Of a stretch of 64,000 nucleotides of DNA, positions 16,296-24,674 are shown piece after piece. The stretch is from JBAVVD01 sp049697115 (GTDB taxonomy: Bacteria > Acidobacteriota > Aminicenantia > Aminicenantales > UBA4085): positions 1 through 64,000 of the forward strand of contig JBAVVD010000016.1 in the NCBI GenBank assembly GCA_049697115.1, in the 5' to 3' direction. Both the position numbers and the translations under genes were made by a program. Each line of letters opens with the position of its first letter. Positions within the stretch are counted from its first letter, which is position 1. Under the pieces are notes generated by a model. That model saw only the letters and a program-made list of their open reading frames with translations. It did no database searches and was not told the DNA's origin.

Positions 16296-16702
16296 AAGTC
16301 CACAGCCCTTTCGAAAACTTTTGGGAAGTATAGCAATAAAGGGAAAGAGAGTCAATCGGCTTTTGGCTCTGGGACGAAAAGTGGGATAAGCGTTGCGAGG
16401 CGGGGAAGGTATCGAAGCCACAAAGGTCAAGTTGAGGTGGTTGATGATTTCGAAGATTGCAGCCAGCCGCGAGTCGTCGATCCAGGGGATCTTATGGAAA
16501 TTGGGTTGCCTTTTTTGCCACCGAGATTATATTTTTTCTTTCCTTAACGATGAGATTCCTAAGGATTAATTTTCGTGCGACCATGATAAAGAAGCCGATT
16601 GGTTTTTTTTCGTTGTTACGTGCTAAAATAATACAATTATGTATATCCGGCTGGCTTTTACAGTAAAACGCAGAGCAGCCTCCGATTCCATGGAATAAAG
16701 CC
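16296..16702. other. Divergent intergenic region (407 bp)
   Basis: This gap separates the Ser/Thr kinase (left) from the KdpD-like kinase (right). It becomes AT-rich from about 16525 and probably holds both promoters; TTGTTA near 16612 is a weak -35 candidate for the right-hand gene. I see no convincing gene or RNA in it. Confidence 0.4.
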
Positions 16703-18199
16703 ATGTCTAAGCTAATCACAGCCAGGCTTCGCGGATATATGCTGAGTCTTGGCGTGGTTGCTCTGATGTCTTTTCTCGGGGAATTCGTGCAGAGATACCT
16801 CGATCCCACCAATCTGGTGATGCTGTACCTATTGGCGGTGATTATTTCCGCTAACCTTTGGGGCCGGGGCCCTTCAATTGCCACTGCGGTGGTGAGTGTT
16901 CTTGTTTTTGATTTCCTGTTTGTACCACCTCGATTCACCTTCACCGTCGCCGACACTCAATATATCCTGACATTCGTTGGCTTATTGATTGTCGGGATAG
17001 TGATCAGTGAGCTCGCTTCCAAGATGAGAGAGAGGGCGATCGAGGCCAGAAGCCGGGAAGCCCAGACGATGGCTCTTTACAATCTCAACAAGGATCTTGC
17101 GGGCGCGCTTTTCCTGGGAGAGGCGCTCCAGGTCATTCTTTCCCATATGAAAAAGATCTTGGGCTGCGACATTTCCATCCATCTCCAGGAGGGTGAGTCT
17201 GTAAGATCATGGAGCTCGCATCCTAACGGACATAAGGATGAGTCTGACAAAATGGCGATTAGACGAGTTCTTTTCGGAGACCGCGCCGGGGGAGGTAACA
17301 CTGGACAATTCTCTGAATTGAATGTCTGTCACGCGCCCCTTAGGACGAGCCGCAAGATAATCGGCGTGTTATCTTATGGTTTCCCCGAGAATGCCAGAGA
17401 GCTAAACCCGGAGAAGAAAAAATTGCTGGATGCCATGTCCAACCAGGCTGCTTTGGCCATTGAGCGGATAAAACTCCTTGAGGAGAACCGCCAGATTGAG
17501 CTCTTGCATGAAAAGGAAAAGCTTCAGGCGGCCCTCCTCAGTTCCATCTCTCATGATTTAAGGACGCCCCTTGTGTCCATTACCGGAAGCTTGAGCAGCC
17601 TCCTGTACAAGAAGAAACTGAATCCATCGATCAAACAGGAGCTCCTCGATACGGCTTATGAAGAGTCCGTTCGGATGAATCGATTGGTCGGCCATTTATT
17701 GGATATGGCGCAGATAGAGGCAGGAGCTCTGGAAGTTCATATGCGGCTTTGCGATATTCGAGAGATTATTGAAGTTTCGCTGGAGGAATTAAAAGAAAAG
17801 CTCAACGCCCACCCGGTTCGCATTGAGATATCGAAAGAGGTCGGGGATGTTCTCTTGGATTTTTTTTGGATGACAAAGGTCATAACCAACGTGATTGATA
17901 ATGCGGCCAAATTCTCGCCTCAGCATATGCCTATAGACCTCACGGCCAGGATCGAAAACGCGCATTTGCAAATCAGAGTGCGAGACCAGGGATGCGGAAT
18001 CCCTTCCGAGGATCTGGGACGGGTTTTTACCAAATTCTTCAGGGTTGAACGCTCGCAAAACATTCAGGGAACAGGGCTTGGTTTATCCATCTGCAGAGGC
18101 ATTGTCGAGCTTCATGGCGGTCGCATCTGGTTGGAGAGCATCGAGAACAGAGGAACGACCGTCATCATCGACCTTCCTCTGAGCAAGCCGGATCTCTGA
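16703..18199 (+). CDS. KdpD-like sensor histidine kinase lacking the N-terminal KdpD domain
   Basis: At 498 residues this is about half the size of E. coli KdpD. It begins directly with the four-helix DUF4118 membrane module (about 10-105), followed by a GAF-like domain (about 125-255), HisKA with the phospho-acceptor His284 in SISHDLRTPL, and HATPase (N box NVIDNAAKFSP, then GCGIP and GTGLGLSICRG). The cytoplasmic KdpD and Usp-like domains that precede the membrane module in classical KdpD are missing, and the upstream DNA does not encode them. It is followed 5 bases later by a KdpE-like regulator and then by a Trk/Ktr potassium transporter, so potassium or osmotic sensing is likely. No kdpFABC genes are present here. 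Confidence 0.88.
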   Translation: MSKLITARLRGYMLSLGVVALMSFLGEFVQRYLDPTNLVMLYLLAVIISANLWGRGPSIATAVVSVLVFDFLFVPPRFTFTVADTQYILTFVGLLIVGIVISELASKMRERAIEARSREAQTMALYNLNKDLAGALFLGEALQVILSHMKKILGCDISIHLQEGESVRSWSSHPNGHKDESDKMAIRRVLFGDRAGGGNTGQFSELNVCHAPLRTSRKIIGVLSYGFPENARELNPEKKKLLDAMSNQAALAIERIKLLEENRQIELLHEKEKLQAALLSSISHDLRTPLVSITGSLSSLLYKKKLNPSIKQELLDTAYEESVRMNRLVGHLLDMAQIEAGALEVHMRLCDIREIIEVSLEELKEKLNAHPVRIEISKEVGDVLLDFFWMTKVITNVIDNAAKFSPQHMPIDLTARIENAHLQIRVRDQGCGIPSEDLGRVFTKFFRVERSQNIQGTGLGLSICRGIVELHGGRIWLESIENRGTTVIIDLPLSKPDL

Positions 18200-18204
18200 G
18201 AATC

Positions 18205-18912
18205 ATGAAAAAAAGTGTTGAAAAAGGACTGAAAGCGCTTGTCGTCGATGATGAGAAGTCGATCCGGTGCTTTTTAATCGCAGCCCTCACCACTTATGGC
18301 TATCGCGTTTTTGAGGCCGAGAATGGCGAGCGAGGAATCGCTCTCTTCTTTTCCCTTCGTCCGGATATTTTAATCCTTGACCTCGGCCTGCCGGACAAAG
18401 ATGGAGTGGAAGTCATTCGGGAGATACGGAAGCAGACGTCCACGCCCATCATTATCCTGTCTGTGCGCGAAGATGAAGCCAATAAAATAAATGCTCTCGA
18501 CTCCGGCGCTGACGATTATCTGACCAAGCCTTTCCACATCGGCGAGCTTCTGGCCCGGCTGCGGGCGGTTCTGCGCCGCGGCAATTCACGGGAGAAGAAC
18601 GAGGTATTCAAGTGCGGAGATCTCTTCGTGGACTTTGCTAAACGCCTCGTTCAGGTTAAAGGAGTGCCTGTTCACCTGACCCCCACCGAATATGATATCC
18701 TTCGGCTGTTGGTGAGGAATGCCGGTAAGGTTGTGACACACCGTCAGATTTTGAGGGAGGTCTGGAACAAGGATGACCAATTTGAAGGGATCGATCATCT
18801 TCTGCGCGTGACCATAAGCAACTTGCGCAACAAAATAGAGCCCTGCTCCGAGCGTCCGGCATTCATCCTGACAGAATCCGGTATCGGTTACAGGCTCCGG
18901 TTGGATATCTAA
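18205..18912 (+). CDS. KdpE-like OmpR-family response regulator
   Basis: A 235-residue two-domain regulator. The receiver domain (about 10-125) has the acidic pair in VVDDE, phospho-acceptor Asp59 in LILDLGLPD and Lys108 in YLTKPF. The OmpR/PhoB winged helix (about 135-232) shows the expected LTPTEYDILRLLVRNAGKVV and the RVTISNLRNKIEP recognition region. It lies 5 bases after the KdpD-like kinase and is surely its partner. In E. coli KdpE activates kdpFABC; here the nearest target is the potassium transporter that begins 150 bases downstream. Confidence 0.92.
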   Translation: MKKSVEKGLKALVVDDEKSIRCFLIAALTTYGYRVFEAENGERGIALFFSLRPDILILDLGLPDKDGVEVIREIRKQTSTPIIILSVREDEANKINALDSGADDYLTKPFHIGELLARLRAVLRRGNSREKNEVFKCGDLFVDFAKRLVQVKGVPVHLTPTEYDILRLLVRNAGKVVTHRQILREVWNKDDQFEGIDHLLRVTISNLRNKIEPCSERPAFILTESGIGYRLRLDI

Positions 18913-19062
18913 AGGTTCACTTCCGCCCTGAAATATTGACGTTTTTTTGACTTGCCTCTTCAGCCTTCTATTGTAGAATAGAAAAAACAGGTTTATATCG
19001 AAATAAGGCTGCCCATCACACATGAACATCCCAAATCTTGATATTGTGTCGAGGTGTTTCTG

Positions 19063-20460
19063 ATGCAAGAGTTGATTAGAGAAAAGCGCCCAACCTTGAA
19101 AAGAGTAGAGTTCAAATCAGTGCCGTTCTCTTTAAAAAACCTCAGCCCTATTCAGTTCCTTGTTCTCGGATATTTCTTGACCATTCTGGTGTTTACCGGT
19201 CTACTCATGCTTCCTCTCTCATCGGCCAGCCATCAGCCGCAGCCATTCATCGATGCCCTGTTTGTAGCCTGCTCCGGAATCAGCACAACCGGTCTCACGC
19301 CCGTCGATGTCGGTCGATATTATTCCGTGTTGGGACAAATTATTCTGATGATGGATTTTCAAGTCGGGGGGATCGGATATATGGCGATCGTCGTCTGGCT
19401 GGCCAAGTTTCTTAAAAGAAAGCTCTCGATCAGAAGCCATTTGATAGCCACAGAATCCCTGGCTGGAGCTCGGCCGGGCTACAACAGCCATTTTTTTAGG
19501 AATGTTATCGCGTATACGCTCTTTTTTGAGCTGACCGGGGGATTGATTCTGGCCGTTTATTGGGCCAGACAATTTCCGGCTGGAAAAGCTTTATATCTTG
19601 GATTTTTTCATTCTGTATCGGCTTTTTGCACGGCCGGGTTTTCCCTCTTTTCCGATAGTCTCGCCTCTTTCCAGAATAGCATTCTTGTCAATTCGGTGAT
19701 TAATATCGTCTCCCTCTTCGGAGCTATCGGCTTTTTTGCGTTGGCCGAATTTGCCGTTCAGACTGGCGACAGGATAAAGAAGCGCCGGATGAGGAGGCTG
19801 TCCACCCATACCCGATTAGCTGTTTTGGTCACGTTCATTGTCATATCCCTCGGAGTAGTGACTATTTACTTCACGGAGTCATGGTCACCCGGGATGGGAT
19901 TTTTTCAAAGAGCCATGTCCTCTTTATTTCAAGCGATCTCGGCATCCACAACTGACGGCTTCAACACGATGAATATCGCCGCGATGTCCGGGACTTCGCT
20001 TTTGCTGATTATTCTATTGATGTTTATCGGAGCTTCTCCCGGGAGCACGGGCGGTGGAATAAAAACGACGACTTTCGGTGTCCTGGTCTGGGCGACAAAA
20101 TCGCAGCTTCAGGGTCAGAAAGACTGCAATTTTTTTGAAAGACGGATCACCGATGAGACTATACGGAAATCTTATTCCATCTTTATTCTTTTCATTTGCG
20201 TGATGATCATTGACCTGTTGATCATGAGCCGAACTGATAAAATCCCGTTTTTTCCTTTGCTCTTCGAAACCGGGTCGGCACTGGGTAATACGGGATTATC
20301 CATGGGAGTCACCTCCAACCTCAGCTGGGTGGGAAAGTTGCTCCTGAGTATCACGATGTTTATCGGGCGGGTCGGGCCGATAACCATCGGCCTGGCTCTG
20401 GCCGGGAGAAGAAACGGCACTCCTTTTCAGTATGCGAATGCCGAAGTTTTTATCGGATAG
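19063..20460 (+). CDS. Trk/Ktr-type potassium uptake membrane subunit
   Basis: A 465-residue polytopic protein of the TrkH/KtrB superfamily. The four pore-loop signatures are visible: CSGISTTGLTPVD, SAFCTAGFSLF, ASTTDGFNTMNIA and GSALGNTGLSMGV, each with the selectivity-filter glycine, plus GASPGSTGGGIKTTT. The length fits KtrB/TrkH. The ATG at 19063 has GAGG 9 bases upstream and is preferred to the GTG at 19054. Such subunits need a cytoplasmic nucleotide-binding partner (TrkA/KtrA), which is not in this window. It follows a KdpD/KdpE-like pair on the same strand, suggesting regulation by it. Confidence 0.92.
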   Translation: MQELIREKRPTLKRVEFKSVPFSLKNLSPIQFLVLGYFLTILVFTGLLMLPLSSASHQPQPFIDALFVACSGISTTGLTPVDVGRYYSVLGQIILMMDFQVGGIGYMAIVVWLAKFLKRKLSIRSHLIATESLAGARPGYNSHFFRNVIAYTLFFELTGGLILAVYWARQFPAGKALYLGFFHSVSAFCTAGFSLFSDSLASFQNSILVNSVINIVSLFGAIGFFALAEFAVQTGDRIKKRRMRRLSTHTRLAVLVTFIVISLGVVTIYFTESWSPGMGFFQRAMSSLFQAISASTTDGFNTMNIAAMSGTSLLLIILLMFIGASPGSTGGGIKTTTFGVLVWATKSQLQGQKDCNFFERRITDETIRKSYSIFILFICVMIIDLLIMSRTDKIPFFPLLFETGSALGNTGLSMGVTSNLSWVGKLLLSITMFIGRVGPITIGLALAGRRNGTPFQYANAEVFIG

Positions 20461-20849
20461 CGGTGTGGGAAGGAGTATCGATCATGGCTTTAAAACGCGA
20501 CGAAGGGGAAATTGGTTCCCAAGACTAAATGGAGAATCTAACTCAGTCCCTGATGAAGTAGGGAACAATGGTGAAGCCGTTTTTTCGAGCTTCCCTCAAA
20601 AAATGGTTCTTGGGAATAAAAAGAGCTAAAATGGCAACGTTACGGACAAAACAAGCAGGCTCTGAATCACCTTAAAGAAGCCTCTTTATTGTCCAAACAT
20701 TGGAGAGACCCTCAGATGCCGCCATCAGAGAAAGAACAGTAGTAATTAAGGGAGGACATCTGTATTAAAATTAAGGGAATCTTATATATTTCCTATTTTG
20801 CTTAAAAGGCAAAAACAGAAATTTTCAGGGGAAATCGGTGTGATCAGAG
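20461..20849. other. 389-bp gap with possible gene debris
   Basis: No complete gene is visible. A ribosome site near 20470 leads into a 14-codon frame (ATG at about 20484), and between about 20620 and 20744 one frame encodes roughly 39 sensible residues (LKWQRYGQNKQALNHLKEA, ending in SEKEQ) without a start codon. This could be the tail of a decayed helical or TPR-like gene. No terminator or tRNA was found until tRNA-Gln. Confidence 0.3.
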
Positions 20850-20923
20850 TGGCTGGGAAGCAAGGATTCGAACCTTGATTCCATGATCCAGAGTCATGTG
20901 TCCTGCCGTTGGACGACTTCCCA
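20850..20923 (-). tRNA. tRNA-Gln (anticodon CTG)
   Basis: On the minus strand the acceptor TGGGAAG (20917-20923) pairs perfectly with CTTCCCA (20854-20860). The anticodon stem CATGA/TCATG encloses CTCTGGA (anticodon CTG), and the T arm is AAGG TTCGAAT CCTT-type. Discriminator G and an encoded CCA (20850-20852) complete it. Confidence 0.95.
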
Positions 20924-20932
20924 GACATTCCA

Positions 20933-20961
20933 ATAATAATCAAAAAGTCCTGATTTTTCAA
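20933..20961 (-). promoter_or_regulatory. Promoter of tRNA-Gln
   Basis: On the minus strand TTGAAA (20956-20961), a 17-base spacer and TATTAT (20933-20938) end 10 bases before the tRNA. Confidence 0.6.
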
Positions 20962-21112
20962 CCGACCGGTTAAGAAATTAATTGGGATGAGATGGTTCTC
21001 CCTCATTCATTGAAATCCAGACTCAGACTCCCCAGAACCTTTTTCGCGGACGTGAAGCCGTTTTCTGGTAAAATATCAGCTCGCCATTGAAATGAATTTG
21101 AGAGGACTGCAG

Positions 21113-21757
21113 ATGAAAGCCCTGATTCTGGATATGGACGGTCTGATGATTGACAGTGAGCGCCTGTATTTCGATGCCGAAAAGGAGATGGCCCGAAAGT
21201 ATGGCAAAAAAGTCGAAGATGCAACCCTGTGGAGGATGATGGGACACAAACCCATCGAAAGCATGGCAATTTTCGTCCAGGAATTGAAGTTGCCTGTCGA
21301 CGCAGAAAAGCTCCTGGCCGAGCGGAGCGAAATCATGCGTCAGAAATTCAGAGATGACCTCCATCCAATGCCCGGACTTTTCCCTCTCATCGATACGTTC
21401 TACAATAAAATGAAACTTTCCGTCGCCACCGGAGCTCAGAGAGAGTTCCTGGATATCGTCGTTGACCGCCTGGGAATCCGGGAGAAATTCAACGTCCTCC
21501 AGGCCTCCGACGAGATCCGGAACGGAAAGCCTGATCCGGAAATTTATCTCGTCACATGTGAGAAGTTGAAGCGGATTCCCAGGGATTGCATTGTTCTCGA
21601 GGATTCTGAAAATGGAGTTCTGGCCGGCTATAGAGCCGGCTGCTATGTCATCGCCGTTCCGTCAGAATATACAAAAAAACAGGATTTCCGCTCAGCGGAT
21701 TTCATGGCCTTAGACCTCTTTGATGCGGCCCGTCATATTCATACCTTCCGTCCTTAA
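21113..21757 (+). CDS. HAD-superfamily sugar-phosphatase/phosphoglucomutase-like
   Basis: A 214-residue HAD hydrolase with the standard motifs: LDMDGLMID (nucleophile Asp7, acid Asp9), an SVATGAQRE motif II, Lys in GKPDPEIYL and EDSENG as motif IV. The alpha-helical cap between motifs I and II is of the beta-phosphoglucomutase/pseudouridine-phosphatase type. The ATG at 21113 follows GAGGAC and opens right before motif I; the ATG at 21092 would include the ribosome site. It is a cytoplasmic phosphatase or mutase of small sugar phosphates, exact substrate unknown. The gene stands alone. Confidence 0.88.
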   Translation: MKALILDMDGLMIDSERLYFDAEKEMARKYGKKVEDATLWRMMGHKPIESMAIFVQELKLPVDAEKLLAERSEIMRQKFRDDLHPMPGLFPLIDTFYNKMKLSVATGAQREFLDIVVDRLGIREKFNVLQASDEIRNGKPDPEIYLVTCEKLKRIPRDCIVLEDSENGVLAGYRAGCYVIAVPSEYTKKQDFRSADFMALDLFDAARHIHTFRP

Positions 21758-21915
21758 TTCCTACAGAAAAGGTTTTTCCCTAAAAATTCACGCATCTTTG
21801 AGGGGTATCTGTCTCTGTTAGACTCAGCCGGATATTTTTTCGTCTTTGAAAAAGTCCCGCTGGTAATCCAGGTGGACACAGACCTTCCCGCCGAATGAGA
21901 TACGATTCTTTTCTC

Positions 21916-22548
21916 CTAAAAGGAGGAGGCAATCAGAAGCTGGGCGATGAAGTAAGTGGAGAGGATGAATGCCTGAGCCGGTTTAAATGGCTTTTTGAAT
22001 TTATTCAGGGCCAGGATAGAATCCGATATCAGAAAAAGAAATCCTCCGATTAAGGCGAACAGGGTCTCGGAATCTCTGAAATTGAAGTAACGATTTGCGG
22101 CCAGCCAGGCCATCAGGCTGATGACAATCATGTAGAGCAAAATCGGAATGCGAAACCTTCCCAGGTGTCTTTGAAGAAGAATGAAGAGGACGGCTGCGAA
22201 GATAAAAAAGGGAGCCAGGCCAATCCAGAAAAAGCTGTGGACATTCTGAGCAAAAGCCAGAGCATAAAACACATGAGCGGCGAAAAAAGAAATACTCCCC
22301 TGAGTGAATTTATCTCTCGGAAGCATCAAGAAAATATCGCCGACCAGAGAAATGATAAGCCCGAGCAAAATCAGAGCCTGATAGATGATCCCATAACCGG
22401 GCGGGCTTGTCGCGGCTTTGAAGATGATCATGCCCATGGTGAGGGGTTTGAAGACATAGAGGATTTGTCGTCTTCGAGAATACCTTCCGATGATAGTGAG
22501 GATGGCCGAAATGGCAACAGCGGCAATCAGAAGAAATTCTCTGTCCAT
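21916..22548 (-). CDS. YhhN/TMEM86-family membrane protein
   Basis: A 210-residue protein with about eight membrane helices and the YhhN signatures: the KPLTMGMIIFKA segment, GLIISLVGDIFLMLP and a late SDSILALNKF motif with conserved Asp. Eukaryotic TMEM86B relatives are lysoplasmalogenases, hydrolysing the vinyl-ether bond of lysoplasmalogen; bacterial members are only presumed to act on lipids. It is divergent from the flippase-nrdR-hsp20-lon cluster. Confidence 0.85.
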   Translation of the reverse strand: MDREFLLIAAVAISAILTIIGRYSRRRQILYVFKPLTMGMIIFKAATSPPGYGIIYQALILLGLIISLVGDIFLMLPRDKFTQGSISFFAAHVFYALAFAQNVHSFFWIGLAPFFIFAAVLFILLQRHLGRFRIPILLYMIVISLMAWLAANRYFNFRDSETLFALIGGFLFLISDSILALNKFKKPFKPAQAFILSTYFIAQLLIASSF

Positions 22549-22710
22549 TGCTTAGGCTTCGAACGATTTCAGCCGATGATCCTTCATGGATAAGATATTT
22601 ATTGTTTTTGACAATTCAATTTATTATCAAAGAATTCGACGAAATGTCAAAAAAATCAGCGTTTCGCTTTCGTTGACAGGCCCTAATGCTAATGATAATA
22701 TTGGCGGCTC

Positions 22711-23742
22711 ATGATGAAGAAAACCTGGTTTCGCCTGAGCCTCATCTTCCTTCTGACAGCCGTCTTTCTGTTCTTTTTCTTCCGCAGCGTCGAGTGGAAA
22801 GAGGTTTTCCGCTACCTGAGTGACGTCAATCTGCCTGTCTTCATCGTCCTTTTAGTCCTGTCGCCTCTCCACCTGGCCACCCGCGCACTTCGGTGGAAAT
22901 ATCTCCTTATCCATGAGAAAAAGAACGTGCGATTTTTCAATTTGTTTGCCGGCAATACCGTCGGATTTACGGTGACGTTCATCTTCCCGGGAAGGCTGGG
23001 AGAGCTGGTCAAGCCCCTCTATCTGGCCCGGAAAGAAAAAATACGCTCCGGTTATGTGATCGGCACAGTTGTGGTCGAACGAATTTTTGACATGTTCACC
23101 ATGTGCTTTCTTCTCGGAATTTTTCTTTTGGTCAAACCTCTGTATTCATCCTTTTTCAAGGTCACGGCAGAATTTTATTCCGACCTCTATCTCTGGGGGA
23201 TTATTGGAGTTGGCGTGGCCTCGATTCTCCTCGCCGTCAGCCTTCTCTCTTATTTCTTCAGAGAAAGGGCTCTGACTTTCGTCTCTCTTCTACTCCGGCC
23301 GTTCCCGGATAAGATTTCCAAAAAAATCCTTCATCTTTTCCACGAGTTCATCGACGGATTGAAATTTTTCCACTCCGTGGGAAATTTGCTGGTCTACATC
23401 CTCCTGTCTTTCGTCGTCTGGCTGGGAATCATATTGTATTACTGGATTTTCTTTTTCGCCTATCATATCTCCACACCGTATTTTACCCTTGTCCCCTATG
23501 TTTTTCTGACCATGATCGGGGCCTCGATTCCGACTCCCGGCATGGTGGGCGGCTTCCATTATTTCAGCAAAGTTGGATTAACCTCTCTTTTCAACGTCGA
23601 CCCGAACCTGGCCGTAGGTATGACCATTGTTGTCCACGCCATTCAACTGACAGTGACTTGCATTTTGGGTTATGTTATATTATGGAAAGAAGGGCTGACA
23701 TTGTTTCAGCTAAAAAAATTAGGGGAGAGCATAGAACCATGA
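22711..23742 (+). CDS. YbhN/UPF0104-family flippase-like membrane protein
   Basis: A 343-residue protein of eight or so membrane helices with the lysylphosphatidylglycerol-synthetase-TM/UPF0104 pattern: RALRWKYLL, the GRLGELVKPLYLARK loop, VVVERIFDM, and a PTPGMVGGFHYF segment near the end. Members flip or transfer lipid-linked substrates; no synthetase domain is present here. Its stop overlaps the start of nrdR (ATGA), so it heads a tightly packed group of four genes. Confidence 0.88.
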   Translation: MMKKTWFRLSLIFLLTAVFLFFFFRSVEWKEVFRYLSDVNLPVFIVLLVLSPLHLATRALRWKYLLIHEKKNVRFFNLFAGNTVGFTVTFIFPGRLGELVKPLYLARKEKIRSGYVIGTVVVERIFDMFTMCFLLGIFLLVKPLYSSFFKVTAEFYSDLYLWGIIGVGVASILLAVSLLSYFFRERALTFVSLLLRPFPDKISKKILHLFHEFIDGLKFFHSVGNLLVYILLSFVVWLGIILYYWIFFFAYHISTPYFTLVPYVFLTMIGASIPTPGMVGGFHYFSKVGLTSLFNVDPNLAVGMTIVVHAIQLTVTCILGYVILWKEGLTLFQLKKLGESIEP

Positions 23743-24194
23743 GGTGTCCATTTTGTGGTCACCTGGAAAGCAAGGTGATCGATTCGAGAGAGAGCAAAAA
23801 GGGTGTTTCCATCCGGAGACGGCGGGAATGCCTGTCCTGCGCGCGGCGATTCACTACGTACGAAAAAATCGAAGAGATTCCTTACATGGTGGTTAAAAAG
23901 GACGGGACCCGGCAGCTTTTTGACAGGCAGAAACTTCTGCGGGGAATGTTAAAGGCTTGCGAAAAAAGGCCCATTGCCGTCAGCCGGCTGGAGGAGATTG
24001 TGGAGGAAGTGGAATCCAAGCTCCAGGAGCGTCCGGACAAGGAAATGAAGGTCTCGGATATCGGCCAGTACGTTATGGAAAAGCTTAAGGAACTGGATAA
24101 AGTCGCCTATGTCCGATTTGCTTCAGTTTACAGGGAGTTCAGGGATGTCCACGAATTCAAGCAGGAGCTGGAGAATCTCCTCAAGGAAAAATAA
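23739..24194 (+). CDS. nrdR: Transcriptional repressor NrdR
   Basis: A 151-residue protein starting MRCPFCG: zinc ribbon C3, C6, C31, C34, then RRRRECLSCARRFTTYE and an ATP-cone (about 47-137) beginning VVKKDGTRQLFDRQKL. Length and motifs match NrdR, which senses ATP/dATP and represses ribonucleotide reductase genes by binding NrdR boxes. No nrd gene is in this window, so regulation acts elsewhere. The start overlaps the stop of the upstream flippase gene, and hsp20 begins 13 bases downstream. Confidence 0.97.
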   Translation: MRCPFCGHLESKVIDSRESKKGVSIRRRRECLSCARRFTTYEKIEEIPYMVVKKDGTRQLFDRQKLLRGMLKACEKRPIAVSRLEEIVEEVESKLQERPDKEMKVSDIGQYVMEKLKELDKVAYVRFASVYREFRDVHEFKQELENLLKEK

Positions 24195-24207
24195 GCACAG
24201 AAGGGCC

Positions 24208-24660
24208 ATGATCCGTCGGATTAAGCCTGTTTCACGGGCCGTCAGGATCGAAGGGGAAGTCAACAGGATCCTCAATGCGGTCCTCTTTCGGCATCCGGAG
24301 CCTTTCCGTCTGGACGAAAGTTGGACGCCCTGCATGGATGTTTATGAAAAGGAGGATGAGATCGTTATCGAAACCGAAGTTCCGGGGATTCCTCCGAATG
24401 ACATTTCAATTTATCTCTATTCAAGCCGGATCGAGATCAAAGGTATGAAGAAAGAGGATCTGTGTCCTTCCGGAATCAAATATCTGCGCCTGGAAAGAGA
24501 ATACGGAAAATTCCGCCGGACGATCGCCCTTCCCTGTTCTGTGCTGCCGGAAAAAGCCAAAGCATTTCTCGAAAATGGAATATTGACCTTGACTTTGAAA
24601 AAATATAAAAAGAAAAAAGAAAAGGAGGTTATGGTCAAAATCCAGAAAACTCCGGATTGA
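24208..24660 (+). CDS. Hsp20/alpha-crystallin small heat-shock protein
   Basis: A 150-residue protein with an alpha-crystallin domain (about 45-145): WTPCMDVYEKEDEIVIETEVPG, the IEIKGMK strand and a LENGILTLTLKK end motif (family consensus A-x-x-x-n-G-v-L). The C-terminal IxI-like anchor is replaced by a basic stretch of lysines. It is an ATP-independent holdase. The ATG at 24208 follows AAGGG. The gene lies between nrdR and lon, and its stop runs into the lon leader, making a small proteostasis operon. Confidence 0.93.
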   Translation: MIRRIKPVSRAVRIEGEVNRILNAVLFRHPEPFRLDESWTPCMDVYEKEDEIVIETEVPGIPPNDISIYLYSSRIEIKGMKKEDLCPSGIKYLRLEREYGKFRRTIALPCSVLPEKAKAFLENGILTLTLKKYKKKKEKEVMVKIQKTPD

Positions 24661-24674
24661 GACGGGAGGAAAAA

